Assembly: GCF_009762325.1 (NCBI RefSeq)
Contig: NZ_CP034348.1
Span: 1,432,501 to 1,496,500 of the forward strand
Source: Roseovarius faecimaris
GTDB lineage: Bacteria; Pseudomonadota; Alphaproteobacteria; Rhodobacterales; Rhodobacteraceae
Length of the DNA: 64,000 bases
Reading direction: 5' to 3'
The notes under the pieces are model-generated. The model was not told the origin of the DNA. It worked only from the letters and a program-made list of their open reading frames with translations, and ran no database searches. Position 1 is the first letter of the stretch. Each line of letters starts with the position of its first letter. A program made the position numbers and the translations under genes. Below, piece after piece: positions 62,788 through 64,000 of this stretch.

Positions 62788-63927
62788 TCAGTATCCGCGC
62801 CAGATCCAGCCGCCGCCATAGATGCGGGTGCCGCCGGTTTCGTAGAACACGCAGGCCTGTCCCGGAGAAACGCCCTCTTCGGGGGTGAGCAGTTCCACCT
62901 CGGCTTCGGTCGCCGAGAGCGGCCGGATGATGGCCTCGCGCGGGGGGCGGGTGGAGCGGACCTTGACCGAGACATGCCATTCGCTCTGGCTGTCGAACGG
63001 CGCGTCGCCCAGCCAGTTGATTTCGCGCACGGGGATGGTGCGCGTGCTGAGCATCTCCTTTGGTCCGACAATGACCTGCTTGGCGTCCACGTCGAGCTTG
63101 ACCACATAGAGAGGGTCGGCCAGCCCGCCGATGCCAAGGCCGCGCCGCTGGCCGATCGTGTAGTGGATCACGCCGTCATGTTTGCCCAGTACGTTGCCGT
63201 CCACATCCACGATCTCGCCCGGCTCCGCCGCCCCGGGGCGCAGCTTTTCGATCACCGACGCATAGTTCCCGTTCGGCACGAAACAGATGTCCTGGCTGTC
63301 CGGCTTGTCGGCGACAACCAGCCCGTATTTGGCGGCAAGCACCCGGGTGGCGTCCTTCGATGGCAGGTGCCCCAGCGGGAAGCGCAGGAACGCCAGTTGC
63401 TCGGGCGTGGTCGAGAACAGGAAATAGGACTGGTCGCGGTTCGCATCCTCGGCGCAGTGCAGTTCGGGGCCGTTCGGGCCCTCCTTGCGCTGAATATAGT
63501 GCCCGGTGGCCATGCAATCGGCGTCCAGATCCCTCGCCGTCTCCAGCAGGTCCTTGAATTTCACCCGCTCGTTGCAGCGGATGCAGGGCACCGGCGTGGC
63601 CCCGGCCAGGTAGCTGTCGGCAAACTCGTCGATCACGGCATCCTTGAAGATGTTTTCGTAATCCAGCACGTAATGCGGAAAGCCCATATCCTCAGCCACG
63701 CGGCGCGCGTCATGGATATCGACACCCGCACAGCACGCGCCTTTCTTGGCCAGCGCCGCGCCATGATCGTAAAGCTGCAGGGTCACACCCACAACGTCAT
63801 AGCCTTCCTCGGCCAGTTGCGCGGCCACGACAGAGCTGTCCACGCCACCCGACATCGCCACGACGACACGCGTCTCGGCGGGGGGCTTGGGCAGGCCAAG
63901 CGAGTTAAGGCTCTGATCCAGCGACAT
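62788..63927 (-). CDS. mnmA: tRNA-specific 2-thiouridylase
   Basis: 379 residues. The PP-loop is [14 protein letters not shown] (near residue 24). The sulfur-relay cysteines are in [14 protein letters not shown] (near residue 120) and [13 protein letters not shown] (near residue 218). The C-terminal beta-barrel domain ends GGGWIWRGY. It thiolates U34 of tRNAs for Lys, Glu and Gln. The ATG at 63927 is preceded by AGGAG nine bases upstream; the longer frame to 63987 starts before that site and is rejected. The remaining bases to 64000 include an ATG at 63986 (+) that could begin another gene outside the window. Confidence 0.95.
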   Translation of the reverse strand: MSLDQSLNSLGLPKPPAETRVVVAMSGGVDSSVVAAQLAEEGYDVVGVTLQLYDHGAALAKKGACCAGVDIHDARRVAEDMGFPHYVLDYENIFKDAVIDEFADSYLAGATPVPCIRCNERVKFKDLLETARDLDADCMATGHYIQRKEGPNGPELHCAEDANRDQSYFLFSTTPEQLAFLRFPLGHLPSKDATRVLAAKYGLVVADKPDSQDICFVPNGNYASVIEKLRPGAAEPGEIVDVDGNVLGKHDGVIHYTIGQRRGLGIGGLADPLYVVKLDVDAKQVIVGPKEMLSTRTIPVREINWLGDAPFDSQSEWHVSVKVRSTRPPREAIIRPLSATEAEVELLTPEEGVSPGQACVFYETGGTRIYGGGWIWRGY

Positions 63928-64000
63928 GCTGCGGCTCCTGCGGTTGCGAGGGGTATATAGGGCTTTCATCGCGGCGGGGAAAGTCATGGCGCGTGGATTA

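Overview
The window reads as chromosomal DNA of a marine Rhodobacteraceae bacterium (Roseobacter group, Alphaproteobacteria). GC is high. Families typical of that group are present: DUF6477 and DUF6456 proteins, an IalB-family protein, a Hint/RTX protein, a non-pyrrolysine MttB homologue and GcvT-type dimethylglycine dehydrogenase paralogues. No insertion sequence, phage gene, CRISPR array or rRNA operon is visible. One tRNA gene, tRNA-Leu(CAA), is present.

Layout. 1-2700: tail of an unknown gene, a structured non-coding stretch with a terminator, a small secreted protein, and a glycosyltransferase plus TylF-type methyltransferase pair. 2700-10140: remnant of a GFA-family gene, an M24 creatinase-like protein, an ECF sigma factor divergent from an EF-hand protein, an arginase and ornithine cyclodeaminase operon with a divergent Lrp-type regulator, a Rieske oxygenase of the carnitine/betaine type, dsbB, a YqaA-type membrane protein and tRNA-Leu. 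10140-13390: a 750-bp leader and a 784-residue RTX/Hint protein. 13390-20760: two paralogous FAD/GcvT demethylating dehydrogenases on opposite strands flanking a pair of related, unrecognised secreted proteins. 20760-31000: CNNM-type protein, phosphoesterase, xerD with two uncharacterised upstream partners, aroK-aroB, arsR-acr3 and tyrS. 30270-42300: anmK with a racemase, a methyltransferase, an SGNH acyltransferase, a FadL-like porin, an EamA transporter, guaA and an MttB homologue. 42300-49310: DUF6477/DUF6456 pair, VIT transporter, katG/oxyR and lipA. 49600-55550: an envelope block with a DUF882 peptidase, an L,D-transpeptidase, lpxD, a dedicated acyl carrier protein, a ketoacyl synthase and a membrane protein. 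55890-63930: IalB protein, a likely small RNA, HerA-like ATPase, phosphotransferase, xseB-ispA-dxs (isoprenoid precursors) and mnmA.

Two themes stand out. First, methylated-amine catabolism recurs: a Rieske oxygenase with a Glu bridge, two dehydrogenase paralogues and the MttB homologue. The two dehydrogenase genes each have the same inverted repeat, GCGACA-N5-TGTCGC, about 75 bp before the start codon. I see this as the strongest candidate for an undescribed regulon, and the novel secreted pair lies inside it. Second, intergenic spaces carry several families of short dispersed repeats: GGTGCGTG palindromes at gene 3' ends, AGAAAATT-type palindromes at gene 3' ends, a MITE-like element with 18-bp terminal inverted repeats in three forms, and a 40-bp sequence after each dehydrogenase gene.
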